Positions 27,736-35,885 of a stretch of DNA of 64,000 nt are shown piece by piece. The notes under the pieces are model-generated. The model saw only the letters and a list, made by a program, of their open reading frames with translations, searched no databases and had not been told where the DNA came from. A program made the translations under genes and the position numbers. The stretch is from Polaribacter sp. KT25b (lineage in GTDB: Bacteria; Bacteroidota; Bacteroidia; Flavobacteriales; Flavobacteriaceae), in the NCBI RefSeq assembly GCF_900105145.1, contig NZ_LT629752.1:3663501-3727500 (forward strand), given 5' to 3'. Numbering within the stretch: position 1 is the stretch's first letter; every line of letters begins with the position of its first letter.

Positions 27736-29190
27736 TTGAGTACCTTAAAACGTTTTTTTAAAGACACAATTATTTACGGAATTGCCGCTGTTTTGCCACG
27801 TGCAATCAATATTTTTCTAGTAAAACTACACACTTCAACTTTAGATGCAGAAAAATATGCCGTAAATACAGATTATTATGTGTACGCAGCTTATTTAAAT
27901 GCATTGTTAACTTTTGGAATGGAAACTACTTTTTTTCGTTTTTTTTCAAGAGAAAAAGACAAAGGAAAAGTACTTTCTACATCATTTATTAGTTTGCTAA
28001 TTTCAACCTTAATTTTCCTGTTTTTTGCATTATTTTTTAATGATGTAATTGCTGCTTTCTTCGGATTTAAAAACCCTTTATTCTTTAAATTATTAGTGTA
28101 TACAATTGCACTAGATACATTGGTAGTTGTGCCTTTTGCTTATTTACGAGTAACCAATAAACCATTAAAATTTACAGCAATTAAACTTATAAATATTATT
28201 GTTTTTAGCATTTTAAATGTTTTCTTTCTGTGGTTTGTTCCGTATGCTATTCAAAATGAAATTTATCTACCAGAATCTCTTGTAAATTATTATAATGAAT
28301 ATCCTAAAGTAATTCACATTTTTGTTGCTGGTGCAGTTGCAAGTTTATCAACTTTTTTACTGATGATTTCTGCTGTTTTAAAATTCAAATTTAACTTTGA
28401 TTTTAAACTGTTTAAAAGGATGTTAGTGTATAGTTTTCCTATTATGATTGGTAGTTTGGCTTTTGTAACCAACGAAAACTTAGACAAACTTTTATTAGGC
28501 GATATGTTAGGCGAAAAACAAATGGGAATTTACGCAGCTTGTTACAAATTAGGCGTTTTTATGACCTTATATATTGTAGCTTTTAGAATGGGAGCAGAGC
28601 CTTTTTTCTTTAATAATGCTGATAAAGAAAATGCCAAAGAAACCTATTCAAAAATTCTGACTTGGTTCACCATTTTTGGTGCATTTTTTATGCTAATTGT
28701 TGTTGTTTTTATTGATTTATTTGCAACCATTTTATTAGGAAAACCAGAATATTTCGAAGCACTTTCTATTGTACCAATTATACTTTTAGCCAACTTATTT
28801 TTAGGTATTTATAATAATTTATCAATTTGGTACAAACTAACAGACAAGACTAAATACGGAATGTATTTTTCCATTATTGGCGCTTTTATTACGATTGTTT
28901 TTAATATTATAATGATTCCTAAAATTGGTTTTATGGCTTCTGCTTGGGCAACTTTATTTGCTTTTGGCACAATGATGATTGTTTCTTATTTTGTAGGTCA
29001 AAAACATTATCCTGTAAATTATAAGCTCAAAAAAGTTACTTATTATTTAATTTCATCAACCATTTTAGGATTGGTTTCTTTTCACGTATTTAGAGGACAA
29101 TATTGGTTTTCTGTGTGCACTATTTTTCTTTTCTTTGGATTGATTTATTTTAATGAGAAAATGGAAATTAAACAACTTCTAAAACGATAA
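27736..29190 (+). CDS. Wzx/MATE-like polysaccharide flippase (TTG start)
   Basis: 484 residues with about fourteen hydrophobic helices, the MVF/Wzx layout for moving lipid-linked saccharides across the inner membrane. The start is TTG at 27736; no ATG lies in frame within the first 30 codons, and STLKRFFKDTIIYGIAAVLPRAINI matches the conserved opening of flavobacterial homologues. SFPIMIGSLAFVTNENLDKLLLGDMLGEKQMGIYAACYKLG near residue 235 is the typical second-half start. It heads a rightward operon with an esterase 2 nt later and dut. The glycan carried is unknown. Confidence 0.85.
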   Translation: MSTLKRFFKDTIIYGIAAVLPRAINIFLVKLHTSTLDAEKYAVNTDYYVYAAYLNALLTFGMETTFFRFFSREKDKGKVLSTSFISLLISTLIFLFFALFFNDVIAAFFGFKNPLFFKLLVYTIALDTLVVVPFAYLRVTNKPLKFTAIKLINIIVFSILNVFFLWFVPYAIQNEIYLPESLVNYYNEYPKVIHIFVAGAVASLSTFLLMISAVLKFKFNFDFKLFKRMLVYSFPIMIGSLAFVTNENLDKLLLGDMLGEKQMGIYAACYKLGVFMTLYIVAFRMGAEPFFFNNADKENAKETYSKILTWFTIFGAFFMLIVVVFIDLFATILLGKPEYFEALSIVPIILLANLFLGIYNNLSIWYKLTDKTKYGMYFSIIGAFITIVFNIIMIPKIGFMASAWATLFAFGTMMIVSYFVGQKHYPVNYKLKKVTYYLISSTILGLVSFHVFRGQYWFSVCTIFLFFGLIYFNEKMEIKQLLKR

Positions 29191-29192
29191 CG

Positions 29193-30062
29193 ATGAAACT
29201 AAAAATACTACTGTTTTTGTCTCTTTTATTCCTGATGTTTTCTACTAAAATATACGCTCAAAAAAAGGAAAGTTCATCAGTAAATACGGATGAAAGAAAA
29301 TCAACAAAAGCAACTAATGTTTCAATCCTAAAAAAAGAATTTATTATTGATGGATTAAACGATATTTCTCATAAAGTTTGGCTGTATTTACCTCCAAATT
29401 ATGATAAATCAAAAGAAAAATATCCTGTAATTTATATGCACGATGCTCAAAATTTATTTGATGACGTAACTTCTTTTGTTGGTGAATGGGGAATTGATGA
29501 AACTTTAAATGAGCTCTACAAAAATACTGGAAAAAACTTTATTATTGTTGGCGTAGAAAATGGTGGAGAAAAAAGAATTGAAGAATATACACCTTGGAAA
29601 CACGAAAAACATGGCGGCGGAAAAGGAGATATTTACATCAATTTTTTAACAAATGAGCTAAAACCTTTTATCGATAAAAATTACAGAACAAAATCAGAAG
29701 CAAATCAAACTGCAATTATTGGTAGTTCTTTAGGTGGATTAATTTCTTTTTATGGAGGATTGAAACATCCTGAAGTTTTTGGTAAAATTGGCGCGCTTTC
29801 TACGTCTTTTTGGTTTTCTGATAAAGTACAAATTTTTGCTAAAGAGAATGGAAATCAGAAAAATACAAAGCTCTTTTTATTAGTTGGCGAAAAAGAAGGA
29901 GATTCTATGGTTCCTGATACAAAAAACATGGAAAAACTGTTGCTAGAAACTGGTTTTCCGAAAGAAAATATTAAAACAAAAATTGTTACAGAAGGAAAAC
30001 ATTCTGAATCTTTTTGGAAAGCAGAATTTTTAGAAGTAATAACATTTTTATATAATTTATAA
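29193..30062 (+). CDS. Exported esterase, IroE/Fes-like alpha/beta hydrolase
   Basis: 289 residues. A signal peptide ([21 protein letters not shown]) is followed by the esterase-D-like core: [29 protein letters not shown], the nucleophile elbow [16 protein letters not shown] with Ser in G-S-S-L-G (about residue 178), and a histidine in [14 protein letters not shown] near the end for the triad. Homologues hydrolyse siderophore esters or simple esters; the substrate here is not evident. It is tightly packed between the flippase and dut genes, which gives no functional hint. Confidence 0.88.
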   Translation: MKLKILLFLSLLFLMFSTKIYAQKKESSSVNTDERKSTKATNVSILKKEFIIDGLNDISHKVWLYLPPNYDKSKEKYPVIYMHDAQNLFDDVTSFVGEWGIDETLNELYKNTGKNFIIVGVENGGEKRIEEYTPWKHEKHGGGKGDIYINFLTNELKPFIDKNYRTKSEANQTAIIGSSLGGLISFYGGLKHPEVFGKIGALSTSFWFSDKVQIFAKENGNQKNTKLFLLVGEKEGDSMVPDTKNMEKLLLETGFPKENIKTKIVTEGKHSESFWKAEFLEVITFLYNL

Positions 30063-30066
30063 ACTT

Positions 30067-30498
30067 ATGAACGTACAAATCATTAACAAATCTAAACACG
30101 CAACACCAGCTTATGAAACAGAGGGTGCAGCAGGAATGGATTTAAGAGCAAATATTGATGCATCTATAACACTTAAACCTTTAGAAAGAACCATCGTAAA
30201 AACGGGTTTATTTATAGCTTTACCTGTTGGTTTTGAGGCTCAAGTTAGACCTAGAAGTGGTTTGGCTGCTAAAAAAGGAATTACTGTTTTAAATTCTCCT
30301 GGAACTGTAGATGCAGATTATAGAGGAGAAATTGGCGTAATTTTAGTAAATTTATCAAATGACGATTTTGTTATAAATGATGGTGAAAGAGTTGCTCAAT
30401 TAGTGATTGCAAAACACGAACGTGCAACTTGGCAAGAAGTTACCGTTTTAAGCGAAACAGAACGTGGTGCTGGTGGTTTTGGAAGTACAGGCGTATAA
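30067..30498 (+). CDS. dut: dUTP diphosphatase
   Basis: 143 residues, trimeric dUTPase length. All five motifs are visible in order: [38 protein letters not shown] (catalytic Asp), [10 protein letters not shown], and the C-terminal P-loop-like GAGGFGSTG. It converts dUTP to dUMP and pyrophosphate, keeping uracil out of DNA and supplying thymidylate synthesis. Translation follows the esterase gene by 4 nt. Confidence 0.98.
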   Translation: MNVQIINKSKHATPAYETEGAAGMDLRANIDASITLKPLERTIVKTGLFIALPVGFEAQVRPRSGLAAKKGITVLNSPGTVDADYRGEIGVILVNLSNDDFVINDGERVAQLVIAKHERATWQEVTVLSETERGAGGFGSTGV

Positions 30499-30503
30499 AT
30501 ATT

Positions 30504-30869
30504 ATGGATGAAATAGATTTACAACCTTTAAGAATTACTGGGAGTTGGAATGTTGAGTGGAACTTATTTTATGAAGCCGATCCTACAGAAGAAACAATGC
30601 ATTATTTAGATGCTAGCTCTCTTTTGCACTTAAATAATTATAGTTTAATGAGAGCTATAAATTTAGATTTTAGACCAGAAAATGATGTAAATGGTCATTT
30701 TTATTTGCGTGTAATCAATTTAACAAAAATAGAAAACCCAAGAACTAAAAAAATTGATTATGACGGAGATTGGGAAAATTTATACTTCGAATTAACATCA
30801 AAAAGTAGAATTGAAATTGTAAAAGAAATAGAAAGGTTGGTAAGAGAAATACCTCCTTTTAAAGGATAA
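30504..30869 (+). CDS. Conserved protein of unknown function after dut
   Basis: 121 residues from ATG 30504, which lies 5 nt after the dut stop; the longer frame from 30429 runs antiparallel to real dut coding sequence in another frame and is rejected. The sequence MDEIDLQPLRITGSWNVEWN is acidic and strand-rich, ending in a helix VKEIERLVREIPPF. No motif or export signal. Its fixed place after dut suggests a flavobacterial housekeeping role, but I cannot name it. Confidence 0.75.
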   Translation: MDEIDLQPLRITGSWNVEWNLFYEADPTEETMHYLDASSLLHLNNYSLMRAINLDFRPENDVNGHFYLRVINLTKIENPRTKKIDYDGDWENLYFELTSKSRIEIVKEIERLVREIPPFKG

Positions 30870-30894
30870 AAAAAGAACTAAATAAACAAAAATT

Positions 30895-31047
30895 ATGATT
30901 TTAGGAGTATGTGAATGGTTAAGTACAAAAACACAATTTTCAGCAAAAAATATTAGAATATTATTTGTTTTATTAGTGTTGTTAGCTGGTTTTGGTGTTG
31001 GTGCCTATTTAATTCTTTGGTTGGTAAAAATATTTTCTAATGAGTAA
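30895..31047 (+). CDS. Short PspC-domain membrane protein
   Basis: 50 residues. The sequence MILGVCEWLSTKTQFSAKNI followed by RILFVLLVLLAGFGVGAYLILWLVKI is the minimal PspC fold: an amphipathic GVCEWL region then one transmembrane helix with the family's G-x-G-x3-Y-x3-W pattern. PspC proteins act at the inner membrane in phage-shock or envelope-stress responses; this is among the shortest forms. It lies 25 nt after the preceding gene and is probably part of the same operon. Confidence 0.8.
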   Translation: MILGVCEWLSTKTQFSAKNIRILFVLLVLLAGFGVGAYLILWLVKIFSNE

Positions 31048-31120
31048 ATTAGTCTTTCTTTTAAAAAAATTGGCTCAATTTATAATACAATAAATCAAAA
31101 TATTACCATAGTTTATAGCA

Positions 31121-31160
31121 AAAAAACTGCTGGAGATTGATTACTTCTACAGCAGTTTTA
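31121..31160 (-). terminator. Terminator of recA
   Basis: AAAACTGCTG (31123-31132) pairs with CAGCAGTTTT (31150-31159) around a 17-nt loop. On the minus strand the hairpin is followed by a T-run, 27 nt beyond the recA stop. Confidence 0.7.
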
Positions 31161-31186
31161 ATAATAATAGTTAGAACTTTTAATAC

Positions 31187-32194
31187 TTATTCTTGGTTTT
31201 CAATAGCTAATTTTATTTTCTTTTCTAACTCGTCTGCTAATTCAGGGTTGTCTTTAATCAATCCTTTTACAGCATCTCTACCTTGACCTAATTTAGTTTC
31301 ACCATAACTAAACCAAGATCCAGCTTTCTTTACAATACCTAATTCTACACCAATATCTAAAATTTCTCCAACTTTAGATATTCCTTCTCCATACATAATA
31401 TCAAATTCTGCAATTTGAAAAGGAGGTGCTACTTTATTTTTTACAACTTTAACTTTGGTGCTGTTTCCAATAACTCTATCACCATCTTTTAATTGAGTTC
31501 TTCTTCTAATATCTAAACGTACAGAAGCATAAAATTTTAATGCGTTTCCACCAGTTGTAGTTTCTGGATTACCAAACATAACCCCAATTTTTTCTCTTAA
31601 CTGATTGATAAATATAACAGTACATTTTGTTTTAGAAATAGTACCCGTTAATTTACGTAATGCTTGAGACATTAAACGAGCATGTAAACCCATTTTAGAA
31701 TCTCCCATTTCTCCTTCAATTTCAGATTTTGGTGTTAAAGCTGCAACAGAATCAATTACAACAATATCAATTGCACCAGAACGAATTAAATTCTCTGCAA
31801 TTTCTAATGCTTGCTCACCATGATCTGGTTGCGAAATAATTAAATTTTCTATATCAACACCTAAATTTTCTGCATAAAAACGATCAAAAGCGTGTTCTGC
31901 ATCAATAAAAGCAGCAATTCCGCCAGCTTTTTGAGCTTCTGCAATTGCGTGTAAAGTTAACGTAGTTTTACCAGAAGATTCTGGACCATAAATTTCAATA
32001 ACTCTACCTCTTGGATAACCGCCAACGCCTAACGCTAAATCTAATCCTAAAGAACCAGAAGATATACACTCTATATCATCTACAGCAACATCACCCAATT
32101 TCATTACAGAACCTTTACCATAAGTTTTATCTAACTTAGCCAGTGTAAGTTGTAATGCTTTTAATTTTGCTTCTTTTTCTTTATCTACTGCCAT
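31187..32194 (-). CDS. recA: Recombinase A
   Basis: 335 residues, full length. Walker A is [10 protein letters not shown] (about 65-74), followed by the catalytic Glu in [12 protein letters not shown] and Walker [20 protein letters not shown]; the DNA-binding loop 2 region is [26 protein letters not shown]. It binds single-stranded DNA, drives strand exchange and activates LexA-type self-cleavage. Monocistronic. No SOS-box-like inverted repeat could be picked out in the 112-nt upstream region. Divergent from an epimerase-like gene. Confidence 0.99.
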   Translation of the reverse strand: MAVDKEKEAKLKALQLTLAKLDKTYGKGSVMKLGDVAVDDIECISSGSLGLDLALGVGGYPRGRVIEIYGPESSGKTTLTLHAIAEAQKAGGIAAFIDAEHAFDRFYAENLGVDIENLIISQPDHGEQALEIAENLIRSGAIDIVVIDSVAALTPKSEIEGEMGDSKMGLHARLMSQALRKLTGTISKTKCTVIFINQLREKIGVMFGNPETTTGGNALKFYASVRLDIRRRTQLKDGDRVIGNSTKVKVVKNKVAPPFQIAEFDIMYGEGISKVGEILDIGVELGIVKKAGSWFSYGETKLGQGRDAVKGLIKDNPELADELEKKIKLAIENQE

Positions 32195-32306
32195 GAATCT
32201 TCCTAATTTTATTTTTAAATATGGGCGACAAGTTACGAAAATCTAAATCTATTTTCCTAAAATTTAAACTAGATTTTTATCTTATTTTTACCCAAAATTT
32301 AAGTTT

Positions 32307-33098
32307 ATGAATTCAAAGATATTTTTAAAAAATACTAATAGTATCGTTATTATTGAAAAAGGTGAGCTAATTAGTTTTCAAAAAGACAACCAAGAATATA
32401 TTCATCAGAAAGGAAATCCTGGTTGGCGAAACTCTGATGATGAAATGTTTCCTGTAATTGGGCCAACTGCTAAAAATAATTTTAGAGTTCATACAAAAAA
32501 TGGAGATGCAATTCAAGATCAGCATGGTTTGTTGCGTGAGTTAGATTATTCTTTGGTTTCTTCGGATGAAAACAGTGCAAAATTCATCAAAAAATATAAA
32601 AAAGATACACTTATTAACAATAGTAAATTTCCAGCTAAATCTAAAGAAGAAAATTTATCTTGGCCTTTTAATTTTACTTTTGAAAAGAATTTTACACTAG
32701 AAAATGATGTTTTAACAATCAATTTTATTATCAATTCTGATAAAGGAATGCCATTTATGTTGGGTTATCATCCGGCTTTTTTATTGTCTGATACTGGAAC
32801 AGAAACTTTAGAAGCAGGTGAAGAAAAAATTACATTAGACGATATTTATAAAGTAGGTTCTAATGCTTTTCCTGTTTTAGGAACTGATAAAATTATCCTA
32901 AAAAATACTGATAAAAACGATTTAGAAATTACCACAATAGGTTTTAACAATTTTATGCTTTGGACAGAAGTTGACAACATGCTTTGTATTGAACCAATTA
33001 CACAATATACTTCGTATACAGATCAAAAATTTTCTGAAGAAAATATGAGTTTATCCGAAGGTAAAAATTATTTTTCTGTTACAATAAAAGTATTATAA
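32307..33098 (+). CDS. Aldose 1-epimerase-like protein
   Basis: 263 residues, all-beta. GNPGWRNSDDEMFPVIGPTAKN near residue 37-58 and MPFMLGYHPAFLL around 150-162, with the His of GYHPAF, match the galactose mutarotase-like superfamily (LacX/YihR group). It would act on the anomeric carbon of a hexose or a hexose phosphate. One TTG-initiated gene follows after one nucleotide. Substrate unknown. Confidence 0.85.
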   Translation: MNSKIFLKNTNSIVIIEKGELISFQKDNQEYIHQKGNPGWRNSDDEMFPVIGPTAKNNFRVHTKNGDAIQDQHGLLRELDYSLVSSDENSAKFIKKYKKDTLINNSKFPAKSKEENLSWPFNFTFEKNFTLENDVLTINFIINSDKGMPFMLGYHPAFLLSDTGTETLEAGEEKITLDDIYKVGSNAFPVLGTDKIILKNTDKNDLEITTIGFNNFMLWTEVDNMLCIEPITQYTSYTDQKFSEENMSLSEGKNYFSVTIKVL

Positions 33099-33099
33099 T

Positions 33100-33669
33100 T
33101 TGATAGAAAAACACAGACATTTTATTATTCACAAACCTTGGGGAATGATTTCTCAGTTTGTAAATCCCGCAAAAAGGAAGAAGAAATTATTAGGAGATTT
33201 ATATAATTTTCCTGCTGGAACAATGGCAATTGGACGTTTAGATGTAGCCTCCGAAGGATTGCTTTTATTAACTACGGATGGAAAAATATCCGAAAAAATT
33301 AGAAGTAGTAAATTTGAAAAAGAATACTACGTTCAGGTTGATGGAATTATAAATGAAGAAGCTGTAGAAAAACTAAAAAAAGGTGTAGAAATTGGTTTTG
33401 ATGGTAAAAAATACATTACAAAACCGGGTAAAGCTTTTTTAATTAACGACCCTAAATTTCCGCTAAGAAGTCAGAAAATTAGAGATGATAGACACGGACC
33501 TACAAGTTGGGTTTCTATTATTATTAGAGAAGGAAAATTTAGACAAGTGCGTAAAATGACTGCAGCTGTTGGTTTCCCTACTTTACGATTAATTCGTGTT
33601 AGAATTGGTAACATAAAACTTGAAAATATGGAAGTTAGCGGCGTTATAGAAACTGATAAACTTATGTAA
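33100..33669 (+). CDS. Pseudouridine synthase, RluE/RsuA family
   Basis: 189 residues, starting at TTG 33100 one nucleotide after the previous stop; the opening IEKHRHFIIHKPWGMISQF matches where RluE-like proteins start. The catalytic motif is GRLDVASEGLLLLTTDG (Asp about residue 51), followed by KIRSSKFEKEYYVQVDG and, near the end, VSIIIREGKFRQVRKMTAAVGFPTLRLIRVRIG, the classic RsuA-family end. The S4 RNA-binding domain is absent, as in RluE, which modifies 23S rRNA U2457 in E. coli; the exact site here is inferred. Confidence 0.92.
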   Translation: MIEKHRHFIIHKPWGMISQFVNPAKRKKKLLGDLYNFPAGTMAIGRLDVASEGLLLLTTDGKISEKIRSSKFEKEYYVQVDGIINEEAVEKLKKGVEIGFDGKKYITKPGKAFLINDPKFPLRSQKIRDDRHGPTSWVSIIIREGKFRQVRKMTAAVGFPTLRLIRVRIGNIKLENMEVSGVIETDKLM

Positions 33670-33713
33670 CATTTATCACAAAAAAAGAAAAAATATCTTT
33701 TTAATTTTGCGTT

Positions 33714-33824
33714 ATGAACAATTCTAACACCACATTATATATAGTAGCTGCAGTTATAATTTTACATTTTGTTGTAGGTTTTGGCTACTTAATCTATAAA
33801 ATGAATAAAAAGAATGATAAATAA
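33714..33824 (+). CDS. 36-residue single-pass membrane peptide
   Basis: MNNSNTTLYIVAAVIILHFV followed by VGFGYLIYKMNKKNDK: one transmembrane helix with a basic tail. An exact -7 type element (TAATTTTG, 33702-33709) sits only 4 nt before the ATG, so transcripts could be leaderless. It ends directly (no gap) against the convergent small gene 33825-34001. No family recognised; a real gene is likely from its composition and short basic end, but not proven. Confidence 0.55.
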   Translation: MNNSNTTLYIVAAVIILHFVVGFGYLIYKMNKKNDK

Positions 33825-34001
33825 TTATTGTTTAGTTTTTTTCTTATAATTATCAAAATATAAGGCACCTAATAATCCTGCTCCTACAATTATACCACCT
33901 AATCCATCAAAAAAAATTTGAGTTTTATAAATTGTATAAATCGATAAAAATATTGATGCAATACTTATTGCTATTATAAAATATTGAAGTGGTTTACTCA
34001 T
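33825..34001 (-). CDS. 58-residue two-helix membrane protein
   Basis: MSKPLQYFIIAISIASIFLS continues through a loop to GLGGIIVGAGLLGALYFDNY and a basic end KKKTKQ, giving two hydrophobic helices joined by YKTQIFFD. Its ATG overlaps the TGA of the acetyltransferase gene (ATGA), so it is translationally coupled and cotranscribed with it. Unknown function; the tight coupling makes it a convincing gene despite its length. Confidence 0.75.
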   Translation of the reverse strand: MSKPLQYFIIAISIASIFLSIYTIYKTQIFFDGLGGIIVGAGLLGALYFDNYKKKTKQ

Positions 34002-34444
34002 AATTTATTTTTGATCATTTTAATATGCGGAATTCCGTCTTCTAAATATTCTTCTCCTACTTGAATAAATTGATGTGATTCATAGAATTTTTTTAAATAT
34101 TTTTGAGCAGAAATGGTAATTTTATCTACTTTAAAATGATCTTTTATAGCTTTTATAGATGCTTTCATTAAATCGTGACCATAACCATATGTACGTTCAT
34201 CTGCAGCAACAACAACTCTACCAATACTTGCGTTATCAAAATAATCTCCAGGTTTAAAAATACGAGTGTAGGCAATAATTTTATCTTTTTTTATACCAAA
34301 AACATGTAAGGATTTTTGATCTTTAAAATCGATATCTTGATACACACAATCTTGTTCTACCACAAAAACTTCTGATCGTAATTGTAGAATTTGATATAAT
34401 TCATCAATTGTAAATTCTTTGAAAGATTTTATTATGAAATTCAT
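33998..34444 (-). CDS. GNAT acetyltransferase, ElaA type
   Basis: 148 residues. The opening FTIDELYQILQLRSEVFVVEQDCVYQDIDFKD is the ElaA signature, followed by IGRVVVAADERTYGYGHDLM, which carries the acetyl-CoA-binding R/Q-x-x-G-x-G/A region in diverged form. ElaA-type enzymes are uncharacterised N-acetyltransferases. It is coupled to the small membrane protein downstream. A REP-like repeat lies just upstream (34458-34524), separating it from rpiB. Confidence 0.88.
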   Translation of the reverse strand: MNFIIKSFKEFTIDELYQILQLRSEVFVVEQDCVYQDIDFKDQKSLHVFGIKKDKIIAYTRIFKPGDYFDNASIGRVVVAADERTYGYGHDLMKASIKAIKDHFKVDKITISAQKYLKKFYESHQFIQVGEEYLEDGIPHIKMIKNKL

Positions 34445-34457
34445 ATATATTATTTAC

Positions 34458-34524
34458 CTCATTGCGAGTTTACGAAGCAATTTGTTAAATAATAAAAAGA
34501 TTACTTCACTTCGTTCGTAATGAC
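34458..34524. repeat. REP/MITE-like imperfect hairpin repeat, copy 1
   Basis: A 67-nt unit that can fold on itself: its left part (ATTGCGAG...CGAAGCAAT) is partly complementary to its right part (GATTACTTC...TTCGTAATGA). The right 31 nt match copy 2 at 35016-35046 with two differences. No coding potential. Confidence 0.6.
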
Positions 34525-34531
34525 AGAATGA

Positions 34532-34960
34532 TTAACAAGAAATTTTATTAATTCTATTTTGATGTCTTCCACCTTCAAATTCTGTAGTAAGAAAAATATC
34601 TACAAACCCGATTGCTTGTTGTAAAGAAACAAAACGTGCAGGAATTGCTAATATATTTGCATCATTATGTTGTCTTGTTAAGGTAACCAACTCATTATTC
34701 CAACAAAGTGCAGCTCTAATACCTTGATGTTTATTTGCGGTCATTTGTGCGCCGTTACCAGAACCACAAAGAATAATACCAAATTCTGCTTTACCACTTT
34801 CTACTGCATCTGCTGTTGGGTGAATTGCATCTGGATAATCCATAGAATCGTTTGTATCGGTTCCAAAATTTAGAACTTTATAGCCTTTTTCTTCTAAATG
34901 TTTTATAATTTCGAATTTATATTCTGTACCTGCGTGATCGTTACCTATGGCAATTGTCAT
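34532..34960 (-). CDS. rpiB: Ribose-5-phosphate isomerase B
   Basis: 142 residues, the RpiB/LacAB fold. Visible are TIAIGNDHAGTEYKFEI at the N-terminus, the active-site cysteine in GIILCGSGNGAQMTANK (about residue 65), HQGIRAALCWNNELVTLTRQHNDANILAIPAR and the tail FEGGRHQNRI. It interconverts ribose 5-phosphate and ribulose 5-phosphate. It is bracketed by two REP-like direct repeats and its upstream side borders the long non-coding block at 35.0-35.6 kb. Confidence 0.97.
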   Translation of the reverse strand: MTIAIGNDHAGTEYKFEIIKHLEEKGYKVLNFGTDTNDSMDYPDAIHPTADAVESGKAEFGIILCGSGNGAQMTANKHQGIRAALCWNNELVTLTRQHNDANILAIPARFVSLQQAIGFVDIFLTTEFEGGRHQNRINKISC

Positions 34961-34979
34961 AATTTTTTAAATTAAAATA

Positions 34980-35046
34980 ATCGTTACGAGTAAGAATAAT
35001 AAAGTAATTTTAGTAAAAAAGATTACTTCATTTTGTTCGTAATGAC
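34980..35046. repeat. REP/MITE-like imperfect hairpin repeat, copy 2
   Basis: Same orientation as copy 1, so the pair are direct repeats flanking rpiB. The right half (35016-35046) differs from copy 1 in two of 31 positions; the left half is more diverged (CGTTACGAG...AAAGTAATTTT). Confidence 0.55.
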
Positions 35047-35640
35047 TTAGTTATAAGAACAAAAATACAGAAACTAACGGTTATCAACAGTTATAAACAA
35101 TCAAAAAAATAACTTTTTTAATAACCTTTTAATTTTTAACTCTTTAGCTATGTTATCTAATTGTTAAGAAGTATCAGTAAAGTTTTACAAGTATTTTTGG
35201 TAGTTTAAAAAAATATTACAATACAGCGAGTAGTACGATATACACAACTTTTTTTATGAGTTTTTGATAAAAGTTTATCAACATAAAATTTACAATTTGT
35301 TTACAGAGATTTGGTTATTAACTATTAAGAATTTTAGGTTAATTACTGTTTATAACTATTGTTAATAACTCTAAATTTAAATTGATTTTTAAGCTTTTAA
35401 GTAGCTTATAAGTTGTCAATGATTTTTAATAACTCAAATAAAAAAATAAAAAGTAAAAAATTTATAGTAGCTATTAACACACTATTATAACCATCATTGT
35501 TTTTTAAAATTTTTAAAAAGAAAAGTAATTATAATATAGAATGTTTATAACTGTTTAAAACGAAAAAAAAATTAAAAATTAAAAATGAATATTTTAAGAA
35601 AGAAAAATTTTTAAAAAGGAAGTAATTTTTTTAAAAGAAA
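35047..35640. other. Gene-free AT-rich block with DnaA-box-like nonamers (candidate oriC)
   Basis: About 590 nt without a gene. It holds nonamers of form TTATnAACA: + strand at 35081-35089 (TTATCAACA), 35091-35099 (TTATAAACA, 10 nt phase) and 35275-35283 (TTATCAACA); - strand at 35347-35355, 35360-35368 and 35542-35550. ATATACACA at 35238-35246 is one mismatch from the canonical TTATnCACA. The + copies lie left and the - copies right, and an almost pure A/T tract (about 35560-35640) could be the unwinding element. Function is inferred; random AT-rich DNA gives some such matches. Confidence 0.45.
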
Positions 35641-35814
35641 TTAAACAGTTTTCTTTTCTGCTTTTAAAAGAGATAAAGTGTCTTTTTGAATTTTTACAGT
35701 TTCTATTTGAGTTTCATCTTTATTTAAAGAAGTATTTATAGTTATTACAGTTACAAAAATGCCTGCAATAAATATAAATATGAATAAAGCGATAATTTTA
35801 CGTAGATTTTTCAT
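35641..35814 (-). CDS. 57-residue small membrane protein
   Basis: MKNLRKIIALFIFIFIAGIF and VTVITIN form one N-terminal transmembrane segment (or uncleaved signal anchor), followed by a charged 30-residue tail (SLNKDETQIETVKIQKDT, then LSLLKAEKKTV). It lies 71 nt downstream of the lipid kinase gene on the same strand and ends at the edge of the AT-rich block. No recognised family. Confidence 0.6.
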   Translation of the reverse strand: MKNLRKIIALFIFIFIAGIFVTVITINTSLNKDETQIETVKIQKDTLSLLKAEKKTV

Positions 35815-35885
35815 CTTTATAAGTGTAACTTCTTTTTATAAAGACGCTTAATTTTAACAAATGTTACAATTTTTTTAAGATAATT

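Noticed and set aside
30429..30503. N-terminal extension of the gene after dut
   Set aside because: The extra 25 residues come from the dut 3' end in another frame and look like out-of-frame sequence (Trp, Arg-rich).
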